DNA of 64,000 nucleotides from Adiantum capillus-veneris (GCA_014529385.2 CM043964.1:5425997-5489996); one strand, 5' to 3'; positions 36,301-48,678 are shown, numbered from the stretch's first letter. Made by a program: numbers and translations. The notes: generated from the sequence alone by a model not told the origin.

Positions 36301-37403
36301 ACCCAGAGGGATGTTTTCTCATGGAGTGAAGAGAATGAGCAGCAGTTTACTGAGGTGAAGCAACTCCTAGCTAAGCTTCCCACTATTTCACCTCCTAGGT
36401 GGGACGAGCCATTTTATGTGAACCCTAGTGTGGGAAATGATACACAAGGAGCATACAATGATACACTGGTCATTTTCAATGAGCAGCAAGAAAGAATATT
36501 CTCCATGGGGCAGTTACTACACTCCCACTCCAACAATGAAGCAGAATATGCAGCCCTAATCCTTGGGTTGAAACAATGTATTTCACAAAGAATTTAGCGC
36601 CTGAATGTTTTCGGCGACGCTTTGCTTTTGATAAGGCAGATAAATGGCACCTGGGAGTGAAAAAATCAGGTTTTACTTGGTCAACTTTGCCAAGTTAAAG
36701 ACCTTCTGAAGAAGTTTGAAGCAGTGAAGCTCTTCCATGTCCCCAGAGCAAAAAATCAAGAGGCAGATGCACTAGCTAAAGAAAGAATACAAGACGTTCC
36801 CGTAGGAGCAATCAAATTAAAACTACCCCTCTTCCAAGGTAGTGATGCTATGCCTGATATCATCAGCTTTCTAGATACAGGAGAATGTCCAGTAGGACAC
36901 ACCAAAGGACAAAAACAATGGCTGGTAAGGAAGGCTACTAGATACCGCTTTATAGACGACCACTTGTATTGTAAGGGCAAAGATCAAATTCTCAGGCGGG
37001 TGCCAACCTCCAGTGAAATCACAGAGGTAATTTCAAGTTGCCATGACGGCGTCTGTGGCGGTCATTTTGCTCTAGATATCACCAGTAGGAAGATTCTATA
37101 GGCAGGATACTTTTGGCCTAGTTTGAACAGAGATGTACTCCATTGGTGTAAAACATGTAAGGCTTGTCAAGTGGCCAGTGATCGCACGTTAACCTACGAG
37201 CCACAAACCCCTATCATTTCATATGGTCCTTTTGAGAAATGGGGAATAGATGCAATCGATCCCTTACCAAGGGCCAATCAGGTAAACTGTACATCCTAGT
37301 GGGTGTAGACTACATGACGCGATGGGCAAAAGCAACGGCCACCACCCGCATTACAGCCCAAGAGGTGGCAAAGTTCATTTTTGAGCATATCGTTTGCCGT
37401 TTT
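33368..37403 (+). pseudogene. element B gag-pol, first part
   Basis: Gag starts MASVSFPTFSGKKGEDL. Frameshifts follow near 33420 and 33650, and there is a TAA at 33857. Domains in order: gag core (AKSWYNALPQATK), CCHC knuckle (CYNCGEDGHGMYYC), protease (IDGGTQICVM, ILGRPWL), and a frameshift near 34975. Reverse transcriptase then has SEWVSPVVVTPKKNGK and the catalytic FIDDFCIY. A truncated RNase H region has SNNEAEYAAL, stops at 36595 and 36658, and EADALAKERI. Integrase zinc finger residues (CGGHF, CKTCKAC) and GIDAI follow, with a stop at 37099 and a frameshift near 37270. The gene is cut at VCRF by element F. Confidence 0.88.
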
Positions 37404-37890
37404 TATTATAGAATTGATATTTTATTATTTATTGCAGCTGACATGTGGAAAATACTAGACCCAGCTTGGCCTATGCAAATGGATATGTATATCATGTACA
37501 TTTTATTATTCAAGTGCTCTTTTATGAGCTTTGGCCATTTATGACCGGCCGGCCAATTTGTAACCAATTTGACCATTCAAGAAATCTATATAACAAATAC
37601 GTGCAAGAGGGAAATGGTCACTCTTGCATGGGGGGATATTGCACCCAGTGTTTGCGTTGCTCTTCTCTCCTCTCCTCTCTTCTCTCACATCGTGCTGGCG
37701 TAGCACTCCGCTCTAGGAGGTGTGCTTGCACGTGCGTCTTCGCTCTCTCCCGCTCTCTATCTCTCTCTATCCACGTTTATCATTGATTATGTGCTCATGG
37801 ATGCGTCAGGTATGCAGATCTATCGTTTTATTATCTGTAGCGTGTTATTTTTGAGTATTTTGCAGGGCAGCCAGGCTTTCGGCTGTAGCA
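37404..37890 (+). repeat. 5' LTR of element F
   Basis: It starts TATTATAGAATTG and ends GGCTGTAGCA, so it lacks the usual TG start. A TATA-like CTATATAACAAA lies at about 37587. It matches 47402-47896 with few differences. Confidence 0.88.
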
Positions 37891-37891
37891 G

Positions 37892-37903
37892 TGGTATCAG
37901 AGC
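37892..37903 (+). other. primer binding site of element F, initiator tRNA-Met type
   Basis: TGGTATCAGAGC lies one base after the LTR end. Confidence 0.88.
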
Positions 37904-38893
37904 ATTGGATACGATCCTAGCTTGGTATGCAGGCATGTATGCAGGCATGGATACAGAGAACTTCACAATCAATTTATCAAAGCTAAGTGTGTTTTATCAT
38001 TGTAATGGTAATTTTTGCTTCCTTTTACTTTGCTTTTTCTACTCAAAGGCAAGGTATTTGTGTTTGAGAAATCCATAGCTAGGCTAAGTGAATTATATAG
38101 CAAAGAAAAAAAAACAATAATCACTTTTGATGGATTAAAAAAACTAGTTATATTTGAGTTACACAACAACAAGCATTCAATTGCATTTATGGATATATGA
38201 AAGCAATACATGTATAATAGAGAAGAAGCGATAGGATTAAGAGTTGATGTAGAATAACTATGAGTATATGCAGGCAGTAATTGAGGGAGTATACATTGGC
38301 ACAGGAGGGATATATATATATATATTTTTGAACTTCACAAAAATAATCTTGATAGTCATTAATTGTTCAAATGAGTTTTTCTTGGTAATTTGTCTCAACA
38401 GTTCCAAGTGTCCTTCCCATGGTGCAACACCACAGGGAAAATCAAGGATTGGCCACACCACTTCTTGTTGTGGTAGGAACGAACGCATAGATAACAAGCC
38501 ATCACAAAACTCTCGTTGATGGTTTACAAAAATGTAAACCACACCCTCATAACAACTCACAACAGCAAAAACGGTCTTGTGAACAACGTCATTACCGCCA
38601 CCTGGGCTCAGCTGCCTCCAGCACGTTGTGGATCGAATGGTGTGTCGCTCATTCTATAGGGTTGACTTGACTCCATCTTGGCATGCAAGGGTTGCGACTA
38701 TTCTGCAGTCATCAAGTCTAGCTTGCTCTTGCATGCAGCACATCTCTCTCTGGCCTTTGCACCAGTCGCCGCCATGCACACCCATAAAGTAGTGCACCGC
38801 GTGAGTTTGATAGTTTATGAGTAGGTCTTCCCTGGCTTGCCATGCAGACCCAGAAACAAGTGACTCGCAACCATCCAATTGCTAACTTACCAG

Positions 38894-39000
<107 letters not shown>

Positions 39001-40278
39001 GCCACTTCATCAGTTGGCATGCAGTTGAAGCCCCCCTAAACACCCATATACGACCACTTGAACCAAGTCCCGCCCCCACTCACTTGCGGCTGTAGCAGTT
39101 TTGCTCTGCCAACCCCACACACACACCCAAGTGGAGGTCGGCGTTAATCTCTCTCTCTCCTACCATGCCCACAACCACCCATGCGGTTCTAAGCAAATCA
39201 TAACCGATGTTTGCCGACCCCTCTCTCTGATCACCCACCTACTTTAATTTTCTTGAGCAGTTAGAACCAGCTTACTGGTCGACTTGTCTCTCTTTTGCGC
39301 AGATCTCCACGCATTTTTTTTCTCCACCCCACGTCAGCTGCATGCAACTCTCTATCTCTCTCTCTGCCCCTCGTTTACTACACAAAGTGCACACACACCC
39401 AGTTCGGACTCCATACTCAAGCTCAACATAGTCAGGCATGAAACTACTATGGCGCAGTGATTGCTGTTTGGTTCCAATCGGCCAAGCTTCAGGGGGCCAC
39501 AGCTAAGAACACACTAACGTAACGAGCCGTCTATGATGTCACTCCTTTACCCCCCTGCAAGAGGCCATAGCAATTGATGAGAACCCGAGTCACTTTGTAT
39601 TGGCCATAGCACCCCACTCTACAGTTCTCTCCTCGGCTTGCCCTGTCCCGACCCCGCCCCCAACCTTGTCACTATCCACCTCAGCACCCATTGCCACTTA
39701 ACAAAAGGAGCGGTGGCACATCCGTTGTTAACTAACTGAGCCTACAGCAGTAATAAGAGGAGGTATTGATGCCTCTCAATAAGGTTACAACAGTGGAAGT
39801 CAACAGATAGGAGCCACTAAGGGCCAACTCATAACACGGGATATCGACAGATGTAGTGACAACACCTGCCAGGGACAACCCTGTGACTGTTGTGAATGGG
39901 AGGAGTTGTTGCACAAGCCGAACTACTGACAATGTCGGTGGATTGCCCCAACTTTCTGCACCACCACCAACAACGGTGTTTCATGGTATATGTTGGCCAA
40001 CCACACGCAGGCGCCCTGCATGCCTCTCACCCACCTTGAGCATGCAAAAGTGGCGCTATCTACGGCGTCAAGATTTTTATTTTTTATTTTTTTATTTTTT
40101 TAAATTATCATGCCTAACCCACACTTCTACCTCTATCACACCAAATGGAGGTAACAAGTACACACGGAAATTTATTAATTAATTTCCCAAAAAAAAAAAT
40201 CGATTGTCATTGACCCTGTTGGAGTTTGATTCCTATTGATTGCATGCTGCGGATTTTCGCCCGTTTAGAACATGGAGA

Positions 40279-40400
<122 letters not shown>

Positions 40401-40839
40401 TCCCAAGACGTCGATTGCTTACAATAGCGGACATGGGCGATGCTCTACAGCGACTGTTGCAATATTTTCTCAGACGCCGTCAGAACATTAACAATGCTGA
40501 TGATGAATTTTGTATTTTTTAACTTTGCTTTATTTTAATTTGTACCCATGTATTGGATCAGATTCACACAAATTGTATCAATTTGGCATGATATGTGCAC
40601 TGTTAATATAGCATTTCATTTCATTTATCTCTCTCTCCCTTTCCCCCTATGACTCCCTACAGAGGCAAACGTTCACGCAGCTTTTCCGCGCCTAGTACTT
40701 TCTCGCATGATGCCATTTGCCACGTATCCTTCAACATACCATGATCATGATGATGATTGTAATCACGCCTTTCAGACTTTTAGTTTTAGTCAATTTTGTC
40801 CCCTAGACCATTGGACAAAGTCTAATCTAACATTTCATT

Positions 40840-40980
<141 letters not shown>

Positions 40981-41193
40981 CCGTTTTTTGACCTAGTAGA
41001 CAGCAGTTCACTCTTTTGACCATAACTTGCTCATCCGAACTCCGATTTAGGTGATCTATAGCCTCAATCGAAGAGCACGAAGCCCTCTACGCATTGATGT
41101 AAAGACAGAATTTTTCTGTGTAATGGAAGGCTTTGCTGTAACAGCATCTCAGAACTGAAAAAACTGTCAAAACTTTGCGTTTTTGTTGCCGAC

Positions 41194-42135
41194 TTGAAGG
41201 CAATGTCAGACAAAACTCGCAAGGGTGGAAAAGCCACACTCGCCATGGAGAATGATGCAAAATCTCCAAGGAATTTGGATGCTAATCCAACCACATCATC
41301 TACAACAACGGAAGCAATGATCATGGCTTACTTGATCTCGTTACAAGAAACCGTCAACAAGCAAGGTGAAGAGTTGCGCGCACTTGCAATGGAAAATGGT
41401 ACTTTAAGAGTTCTCGTTGTGGAGAATGAGCACCTCAAGAAGGTTCTTGAAATGCAAACAACGCGCTTGATGCATCTTGAGAATGAAGTTCAAGAATGTA
41501 AACGCTCTCTTGTGGACATGAATGTAGTGAAAGAGCGCTTGAGCAAAGTTGAGAGTGATCATGTATTGAAAGAGGAAACGATAGATACAATACGACATGA
41601 TGTATGTGAGATGAGAAATGCATCCAAATCATGGGCTGATATATGTAAGGATAATGTGGTTTCTACATCTCCTATCACGCAAGCCGTTGTCCAAGCAAAG
41701 AATGTAGAGAATGTGGACACTCAAGAATTGCAAGAACGACAAAAACACTCAAAGAACATCGTCATTCGTGGAATCAAGGAGGAAAGCATGGAAACACCCC
41801 AATCTCTTGCGGTTGCTATTGAAGAGTTTTTTGCTACACACTTTGGCATGTCAGGAATCATGGCTTATGGTGCACATCGAGTTGGAAAACAAGGAGTCCC
41901 TCGCTCGGGAGAAAGACCTATTGTATGTACCATGGCTGATGAGGTAAAGAGAAAGATCATCCTTGACAATGGTTGGATCTACCTCAAAGGAACGGGTTGT
42001 AATGTATATGAGGATCGCACTCTTATGCAACAAAATGTACGTCGCAAAGCATACGAGGAAAGAAGCAAGAAGGTTAAGGTATCATCTCAAGAAGAAAAGG
42101 CACTTGAGGAGGATGCAAGTCCACCCAACAAATAG
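41194..42135 (+). CDS. LINE ORF1 protein, coiled coil plus RRM-like domain
   Basis: A 313-residue protein. Residues about 45-130 are heptad-like and charged (LRVLVVENEHLKKVLEMQTT, then LENEVQECKRSL), suggesting a coiled coil for trimer formation as in L1 ORF1p. Residues about 180-290 (KNIVIRGIKEE, MAYGAHRVGKQ, ERPIVCTMADEVKRKIIL) look like the RNA-recognition and C-terminal fold of L1-type ORF1 proteins, which bind the element RNA. No CCHC knuckle is present, unlike many plant LINE ORF1 proteins. The stop is six bases before the ORF2 start, so ORF2 is probably translated by reinitiation. The start is the first ATG of the frame. Confidence 0.8.
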   Translation: MKAMSDKTRKGGKATLAMENDAKSPRNLDANPTTSSTTTEAMIMAYLISLQETVNKQGEELRALAMENGTLRVLVVENEHLKKVLEMQTTRLMHLENEVQECKRSLVDMNVVKERLSKVESDHVLKEETIDTIRHDVCEMRNASKSWADICKDNVVSTSPITQAVVQAKNVENVDTQELQERQKHSKNIVIRGIKEESMETPQSLAVAIEEFFATHFGMSGIMAYGAHRVGKQGVPRSGERPIVCTMADEVKRKIILDNGWIYLKGTGCNVYEDRTLMQQNVRRKAYEERSKKVKVSSQEEKALEEDASPPNK

Positions 42136-42141
42136 GGACAC

Positions 42142-45100
42142 ATGATCTATGAGACCAACTCACGCTTGCGAATAAGCTTTTGGAATTGTAACGGGTATCC
42201 ATGGAATGCGGAAATTGGCATTGATGAGCTTACCAATGACTCCGATGTGATACTTCTTGTCGAAACATGGGAGCATGATGCGCAACGAATTCTTGGATTT
42301 GACAAATACGATGTACATTCTTTGATGTGGGCCAAAAATGCAAAGCAACGAAGAGGCCAAGGAGGCATAGCATGTATGACCAAAAAGGGTTTGAAAGATG
42401 TTTCCATTGTCAAAGAAGATAAGTATAAACGCTACTTATGGCTGAAAATCAGCCCACCAAATGGTCAAGTCATGTTTGTGGCCGGCTGCTACATTCCTCA
42501 CTATGACTCCAACTTTTATGCTCGCTTGAATATGGATAGAGATCAGCCCTTTGTTGAACTAGAGGAAGACATTGCTTATTACAAGGATCAAGGTGAAGTC
42601 ATTGTTTTTGGAGACATGAATGCTCGCACAAATATGTTACAACACGACACACAACAAGTCGACATGCCGCATGTATCAAGAAGAGTGGATGACTCATACA
42701 TGTATAATCGAAGTTCTAATGATGCAAAAGAAGTGGATCACTATGGAAAGTCACTTCTACATATGTGCAATAGTACCAGAATGCTCATTGCAAATGGTGT
42801 ATCTCTATGGCAAGGCACCAATGACTTTACATGTAGAAAGCACAATGGTGCTAGCGTGATTGACTATATGTTGTTCTCAGAAGCCACTCTAGAATGCATA
42901 CAAAGCTTTACACTTGGTGAATGGAATCCGGAATCGGATCATAGGATGTTATGTATTGACCTCAAGTGTGGTAAACGGCCCGAGCATGTAGCCTCCAATC
43001 ATGATGTGAATCATTTGTACCTACGTCTAGACTTCAAACGAGCACTTATATATGCTGATATGGTGGACCAAATGTTAAGCATGATAGAGCATCAAGGGAG
43101 CCCAACATTAGAATGCAAGTGGAAAGTTTTCAAAGAAGTAATTTTCTCTTGTGCGAAGGAATGCTTTTCGGCGAAACACATGTCTTGCAAAAGGTCTAAG
43201 AAGGGTAGCACCAAGAAGAAATGGTTTGACATGGAATGTAGTCAAGCCCGAAAACACTTGCTAAGATTGGATGCAATCAAAGACAAGGAAGTTTACTTGG
43301 AATGTTCACACACATACAAAGCACTTGTTCAAAAGAAGAGGAGAAGGTGGGAAGTCGAAAAACAACTTCTTTTAGCACAAGAGAAAGCACATGCATGTGG
43401 CAAGTTTTGGCAAAATCTAAAAGGCAAGCGCGTTGAGAGCTTTGGTGACTTGACTCTTGAGGATATGTATATGCATTGTAAGAACCTCTATGAGCAACCC
43501 AATGTTGATAAGATGGAGGGTTGTAGCTCCCTTCCATTTATGTCTCCCTTCTTTACCATTGAAGATGTATGCCGCGCGCTTGAGAAACTTGCTACTCGCA
43601 AGGCAGGTGACCTTCAAGGTGTCAAGGCTGAAATGATTAAATGGACAAGCAAGAAAACACGATATTGGATATGCGATATGTTTAACCTTGCACTTCAGTA
43701 TGGCATGCCTCATGATTGGAGTGCAAATTGGATCAAACCTTTGCACAAAGGAGGAGATGTAAACAATGTGAACAACTATCGCACTATAATGGTTGGTTCT
43801 TTGATGGCAAAGTTATTTGGATGTATCATGGAGATGAAGATAAGTGAATGGGCTGAAAAGAATGGCAAACGTGCGCTTGGCCAAGCAGGTTTTCGAAAGC
43901 ATCATAGCACTATTGATCACCTTGTCACTCTTCGAGTTCTTATGGAAGCGTCTCGATTGAAAGGAAAAAAGTTGTATTGTTGCTTTGTGGATTTCAAGAA
44001 AGCTTTTGACATGGTACCGCGAGGAAATCTTTGGAGACGTATGCAAAGCCTTCAAGTGCCGAGAGAATTTATGCATGCAGTCTTTCGCATCTACCAAAAA
44101 GTGATATGTCGATTACGTATGGGAGATGGAATTTCAGAATTTTTTGCAAGCACTATTGGTGTCAAACAAGGATGCCCACTTTCCCCAACCCTCTTTGGGC
44201 TACTCATTGATGAATTGGAATACATGGTTCTTGATTTTATGCAGCAAGAAGGCATAGAAGAGGTTAAGATTGGAAATGCGGTGATCATGCTTTTGCTTTA
44301 TGCCGATGATGTAGTGCTCTTGGCACATACCTTAGAAGATGCACAAAAGCTTATGAGTGTCTTGGAACGCTTTTGCCTACATAGCGGGCTGATCGTGAAT
44401 GGATCCAAAACCAAGGTTATGCTTGTAAAGACCCTCAATGACGAAAATCCATGCATTGTATACAACAATGAGAAACTTGAAGTGGTAGATCACTTCAAGT
44501 ATCTTGGCCTTGAGGTTCCATCCAATCATAAATGGAAGGATTGTGCAATGCGTCGCTTGGAAGCCGGAAAGAGGGCTTATTATGCATTTGAGAACATGTG
44601 CAATGCAGGAGAGATCAAGTGTTGGGCTCTCAAAAAGTACCTCTTTGACACATTGGTGACACCGGTGCTTCTTTATGGAGTGGAGGTGTGGGGTGGAAGC
44701 ATCGGGAAGTCTACTTGGAAAGAGTTTGAGAATGTCCAAAAGCGTTTTCTCACCAACTTTCTCCAAGTCAAGACACAAACACCCTACATGCTCTTACTTC
44801 TTGAGTCCGGATCGCTTCCCATTGAGGTCTTGGGCATGAAAAGGGTTGTGGAGTACATGCGTAAGACACAACGTAGCCCTTTGCATCGACTTCCTAGAAT
44901 CGCATATGAAGCAAGTCAAAAGGTTCAAAAGACATGCAAGAGCAAAATACTAAGTTCGGGGTGGATGCTTGATATCAAGAAATGGTTTGGAAGATGGGAT
45001 GCATGTCACTTGGTCAAGGATGCGTCGATCGACTCCCAAGTTAATGAGGCCTTCTTACAACGCCAATGTATCATGGCTTGGGAGAAATCTGGAGGTTCTC

Positions 45101-45522
45101 GCTTCAGCCATTACACCACACACGTTGCCCCAAACTACAAATCTCTCTTCTTCTCGGAACGAGGTAACCAAACCCATTCCTACATCCTTGAGCCCATCCC
45201 GTTGAGTGCGATCCGCACCATTGCCTCCATTCGTCTTAGCTCCCATTCTCTACGCTGCGAGACAGGACGTTGGGGCACTGGCGAGGAGTGTCATCGACTT
45301 TGCACCTTATGCCCTCGTCAAGTGCGAGAGAGTGAGTACCACACACTACTTGAGTGCTCAGCTTTTGACCACATTAGGTCCTCTTTTCCCCATATATTCA
45401 GCCATGAGCTCTCCCTACATACCTTCCTCTCCCAACCACGATGTGGACTCTCTATTGCGACGCTCATTTCAGCCATTTTTGAGCATCGAGAGTCACTTAT
45501 GAACTCCACTCACACCACGTGA
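42142..45522 (+). CDS. LINE ORF2 protein: endonuclease and reverse transcriptase, intact
   Basis: An uninterrupted 1126-residue protein. The N-terminal apurinic-type endonuclease shows its whole signature: WNCNG, the glutamate of LLVETW, VFGDMNAR, SVIDYML and ESDHRML. Reverse transcriptase follows from about residue 470, with FVDFKKAFDMVPR, GVKQGCPLSPTLF and the catalytic YADDVVLLA. The C-terminus has a zinc-type CTLC...H...C cluster (CTLCPRQVRESEY, then HTLLEC). No RNase H domain is seen. The protein nicks target DNA and primes reverse transcription from it. Every key residue I could check is present, so this is the most complete autonomous coding unit in the window. Confidence 0.93.
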   Translation: MIYETNSRLRISFWNCNGYPWNAEIGIDELTNDSDVILLVETWEHDAQRILGFDKYDVHSLMWAKNAKQRRGQGGIACMTKKGLKDVSIVKEDKYKRYLWLKISPPNGQVMFVAGCYIPHYDSNFYARLNMDRDQPFVELEEDIAYYKDQGEVIVFGDMNARTNMLQHDTQQVDMPHVSRRVDDSYMYNRSSNDAKEVDHYGKSLLHMCNSTRMLIANGVSLWQGTNDFTCRKHNGASVIDYMLFSEATLECIQSFTLGEWNPESDHRMLCIDLKCGKRPEHVASNHDVNHLYLRLDFKRALIYADMVDQMLSMIEHQGSPTLECKWKVFKEVIFSCAKECFSAKHMSCKRSKKGSTKKKWFDMECSQARKHLLRLDAIKDKEVYLECSHTYKALVQKKRRRWEVEKQLLLAQEKAHACGKFWQNLKGKRVESFGDLTLEDMYMHCKNLYEQPNVDKMEGCSSLPFMSPFFTIEDVCRALEKLATRKAGDLQGVKAEMIKWTSKKTRYWICDMFNLALQYGMPHDWSANWIKPLHKGGDVNNVNNYRTIMVGSLMAKLFGCIMEMKISEWAEKNGKRALGQAGFRKHHSTIDHLVTLRVLMEASRLKGKKLYCCFVDFKKAFDMVPRGNLWRRMQSLQVPREFMHAVFRIYQKVICRLRMGDGISEFFASTIGVKQGCPLSPTLFGLLIDELEYMVLDFMQQEGIEEVKIGNAVIMLLLYADDVVLLAHTLEDAQKLMSVLERFCLHSGLIVNGSKTKVMLVKTLNDENPCIVYNNEKLEVVDHFKYLGLEVPSNHKWKDCAMRRLEAGKRAYYAFENMCNAGEIKCWALKKYLFDTLVTPVLLYGVEVWGGSIGKSTWKEFENVQKRFLTNFLQVKTQTPYMLLLLESGSLPIEVLGMKRVVEYMRKTQRSPLHRLPRIAYEASQKVQKTCKSKILSSGWMLDIKKWFGRWDACHLVKDASIDSQVNEAFLQRQCIMAWEKSGGSRFSHYTTHVAPNYKSLFFSERGNQTHSYILEPIPLSAIRTIASIRLSSHSLRCETGRWGTGEECHRLCTLCPRQVRESEYHTLLECSAFDHIRSSFPHIFSHELSLHTFLSQPRCGLSIATLISAIFEHRESLMNSTHTT

Positions 45523-45614
45523 CATGTTCATTTGGTCCCATAGGTCATATTTGACCTCCCAGGACGATAATAGAACTATCTATCTATCTATCTATCTCTC
45601 TCTCTCTCTCTCTC

Positions 45615-47401
45615 GCTTTCCCCCCCCCCCCCACTTCCCCTTTCCTTTTGGTCAATGGTCGATGTCATGGAAGCATCGAACATTGACATATTTCTTCGAT
45701 GACCAATGCAATACTTTCTCAAACAATGCTCGCTTTTAGGCATCCACGTGCACTGGCAGTGATCATGATGTATTTAAACTGACTATTTCAGTCTTTCACT
45801 ACACTTCATTTTAATACCTAGGCACTAGATTAGATCCATAAGGATTGTATTAATTTGATCTTATAGGTACTTTGTATAAGCTGCAAACTCTCATACTACA
45901 ATATCTACTACAAGTTTAAAAGAGAAGCTTAAGTTTTTGGTCTTGCCAGGCATTTTCTTGATGCATATTCTATACATAGTTTGACGTCTAACTGGCAATA
46001 TCTCTAAGGTCAAATTAATTTTTCATTGTTTTCTTTATTTGTTGGACCAATCTACTCTTTATAGTATGGACTTTACATGATGTATGCTCATGATATCATG
46101 ACTAGACGCTAGTATGCTCGTGATATCATAATTAAAGATTAGTCAATGCCCTTTAACAATTATAAATAATAAATTTTACAACGTTAAGCACTTTAGAGAC
46201 AACAATTTGCGATATCAAGGGGACTACTCCATTTATTCAAACAAAAACAATCTACAATATATTGATTCCATCTCACTTTCGAATTAATCCAAGGCTCATC
46301 ATTGTAAATGACTTCTGCTAATTACAGTTCTATCCTACTTGTATCTCTCTCCCCACGAACAAACTAGTACATATTTTCAGATGTAGTACATCAGCCAGGG
46401 TCAAATGGTTTACAGAAAGCACACAGCACTTGTACCTCATCCTTATACCAACAATGGTCTATATATTCAAATACAATTTACCCTCCTGGTATGTACATCA
46501 AATACGTCATTCCTCTTTTCGTATCTCATTTCTCTCCATTGTGTTCTACGTTGAATACTCAAACAACACTATTAAGGACATGGCTTCTGATTGTATTGAA
46601 AGAATTCTTTATTGAGATAATTTGTCAATAAGCTATGCAGCTACTCATGCGAGCTACGGTGCTCTGGATAGTGACCAACACTTTGTAAGCACCTTGCTAT
46701 ACTCCAAAATGGTGTCACACACATAGTAAAAACTTTTCCCTTTTATGTCTTGTCTAGTCCATTGGTCACGGACACACAAATTCGCCGATTTAGGCAGTGT
46801 GTAGATACTCATCTTGGTGCAGATTTGCCGATTTAGGCAGCACATTGAAAATTACAGATTCATGATTTTTTAAACAATACCAAATGCAGATTCGCCAATT
46901 TAGGCAGCATTAGTGCAGATTCTCCGATTTAGGCAACACACTTTATTGGTGTAGACTTGCCGGATGAGGCAACACCAATCACAAAATCATGCCTCAGTGG
47001 CTGGCCACCACTGTAACTGGTATGATTTTGTTACCCAGGTACATAATGAAAGTGATTTGGATTTGGACTCATACTGTGGAATTGGAATTGGATTGGGATT
47101 TGGTATTTGGTGATTATTATGGCAGTGTTTATGTGATGAGATTTGACATTATGAGATTGATGATGAGTGTGACCAATGATATCCTGATTCATCAGGATAT
47201 GACATATACTGATTATTCTAGTGGTATGGGACACTAGAATAGGTAGTATGTGGATGACGGCAAGCATAAGCAACGTTGTCTAATTTTATGGATTTTTTTA
47301 TACTATTTGATACAAATTTCTAATCATTGTTTTTGACAAGTACTGTTTGCAGATTTCTATCTTCGCAACTGAGGACAGTTGCTTTCCAACGGAGAGGTGG
47401 G
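45615..47401 (+). other. element F internal region downstream of the LINE
   Basis: Non-coding. A C-run follows at 45619-45631, then AT-rich text, a five-copy motif array (46777-46976), a short tract rich in GGATTTGG/GGAATTGG near 47055-47105, and the purine-rich 3' tract before the second LTR. Confidence 0.6.
46777..46976 (+). repeat. five interspersed copies of a ~20-bp motif
   Basis: The consensus GCAGATTCGCCGATTTAGGC, followed by AGCA, occurs at about 46779, 46819, 46886, 46915 and 46951. The unrelated spacers are of unequal length. Copies differ at a few positions, and the last is the most diverged. The regular wording with irregular spacing suggests conserved binding sites rather than slippage. 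Confidence 0.8.
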
Positions 47402-47896
47402 TTATAGAATTGATATTTTATTATTTATTCCAGCTGACAGGTGGAAAAGACTAGACCCAGCTTGGCCTATGCAAATGGATATGTATATCATGTACCTTTT
47501 ATTATTCAAGTGCTCTTTTATGAGCTTTGGCCATTTATGACCGGCCGGCCAATTTGTAACCAATTTGACCATTCAAGAAATCTATATAACAAATACGTGC
47601 AAGAGGGAAATGGTCACTCTTGCACGGGGGAAGATTGCACCCAGTGTTTGCGTTGCTCTTCTCTTCTCTCCTCTCCTCTCTTCTCTTCTCTCACACTGTG
47701 CTGGCGTAGCACTCCGCTCTAGGAGGTGTTGCTGCACGTGCGTCTTCACTCTCTCCCACTCTCTATCTCTCTCTGTCCACATTTATCATTGATTATGTGC
47801 TCATGGATGCGTCAGGTATGCAGATCTATCGTGTTATTGTCTGTAGCGTGTTATTTTTGAGTATTTTGCAGGGCAGCCAGGCTTCCGGCTGTAGCA
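47402..47896 (+). repeat. 3' LTR of element F
   Basis: Direct repeat of 37404-37890, preceded by a purine-rich tract and followed by the GTTTT duplication and element B integrase sequence. Confidence 0.88.
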
Positions 47897-47901
47897 GTTT
47901 T

Positions 47902-48678
47902 GGCACTCCTCTTGAAATAATATCAGATAGAGGACCAAGATTCAGAGGTGATTTAGTGGGAGAACTGATGAAGAAGTTAGGCATCACACGTCGGCATTCC
48001 ACACCGTACTACCCACAATGCAATGGTCTGGTAGAGAAGGTAAATGGAATGATTTGCAAAATCATCACAAAATAGGTGAACAACCACACAAGAGACTGGG
48101 ATAAACATCTCATGGCAGCTCTTTGGGCCTACAGAACAACGTTCCGAACATCACTAGGTTTCACTCCTTTCCATCTAGTTTATGGGAAGGAGGCAATTCT
48201 ACCCATTGAGGTACAAATAGCCACCTTACGAGTCTTGGCTAGCCAGACACACCGTCCAATCGTAAACCTCCGAAACCACATCTTGGATCTAGAGAGACTC
48301 CAATTGGATAGGGAAGAAGCAATCAATCACTATGCAGCACAGGTAGAACGATGCCTACTCACTTTCAATCAAGGTCTTAAAGAGAAAGGATTGGAAAAAG
48401 GCATGTTAGTACTACGATACGACAACAGATTTGACACTAGGAAGGATAAGAAATTTCAACCCAGATGGGAAGGGCCATTCATCATCAAGAAGCGCTATGA
48501 CAATGGCAGCTATAAGCTGATGGAAGAAAATGGGAGAATTCACAAGACTAGATTCAATGGATGGAGACTGAAAAGGTACTTTCTTAGGTTTGACCCAGAA
48601 TTCGTGCTAGACATTCCAGAAGAGGGAGAACCGTCTAACTCTACAGCTGAAGAAGCAGAAGAAGGGCTAGAAGCATGA
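47902..48678 (+). pseudogene. element B gag-pol, second part (integrase end)
   Basis: The reading frame resumes exactly after element F with GTPLEIISDRGPRFRG, then HSTPYYPQCNGLVEKVNG, which gives the second catalytic aspartate and the glutamate. A TAG at 48073 interrupts it. The C-terminal domain then runs to 48678 (FTPFHLVYGKEAILPIE, then RWEGPFIIKKRYDNGSYKL). The frame joins 37403 directly once the 5-bp duplication GTTTT is counted once. The 3' polypurine tract follows 12 bases later. Confidence 0.88.
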
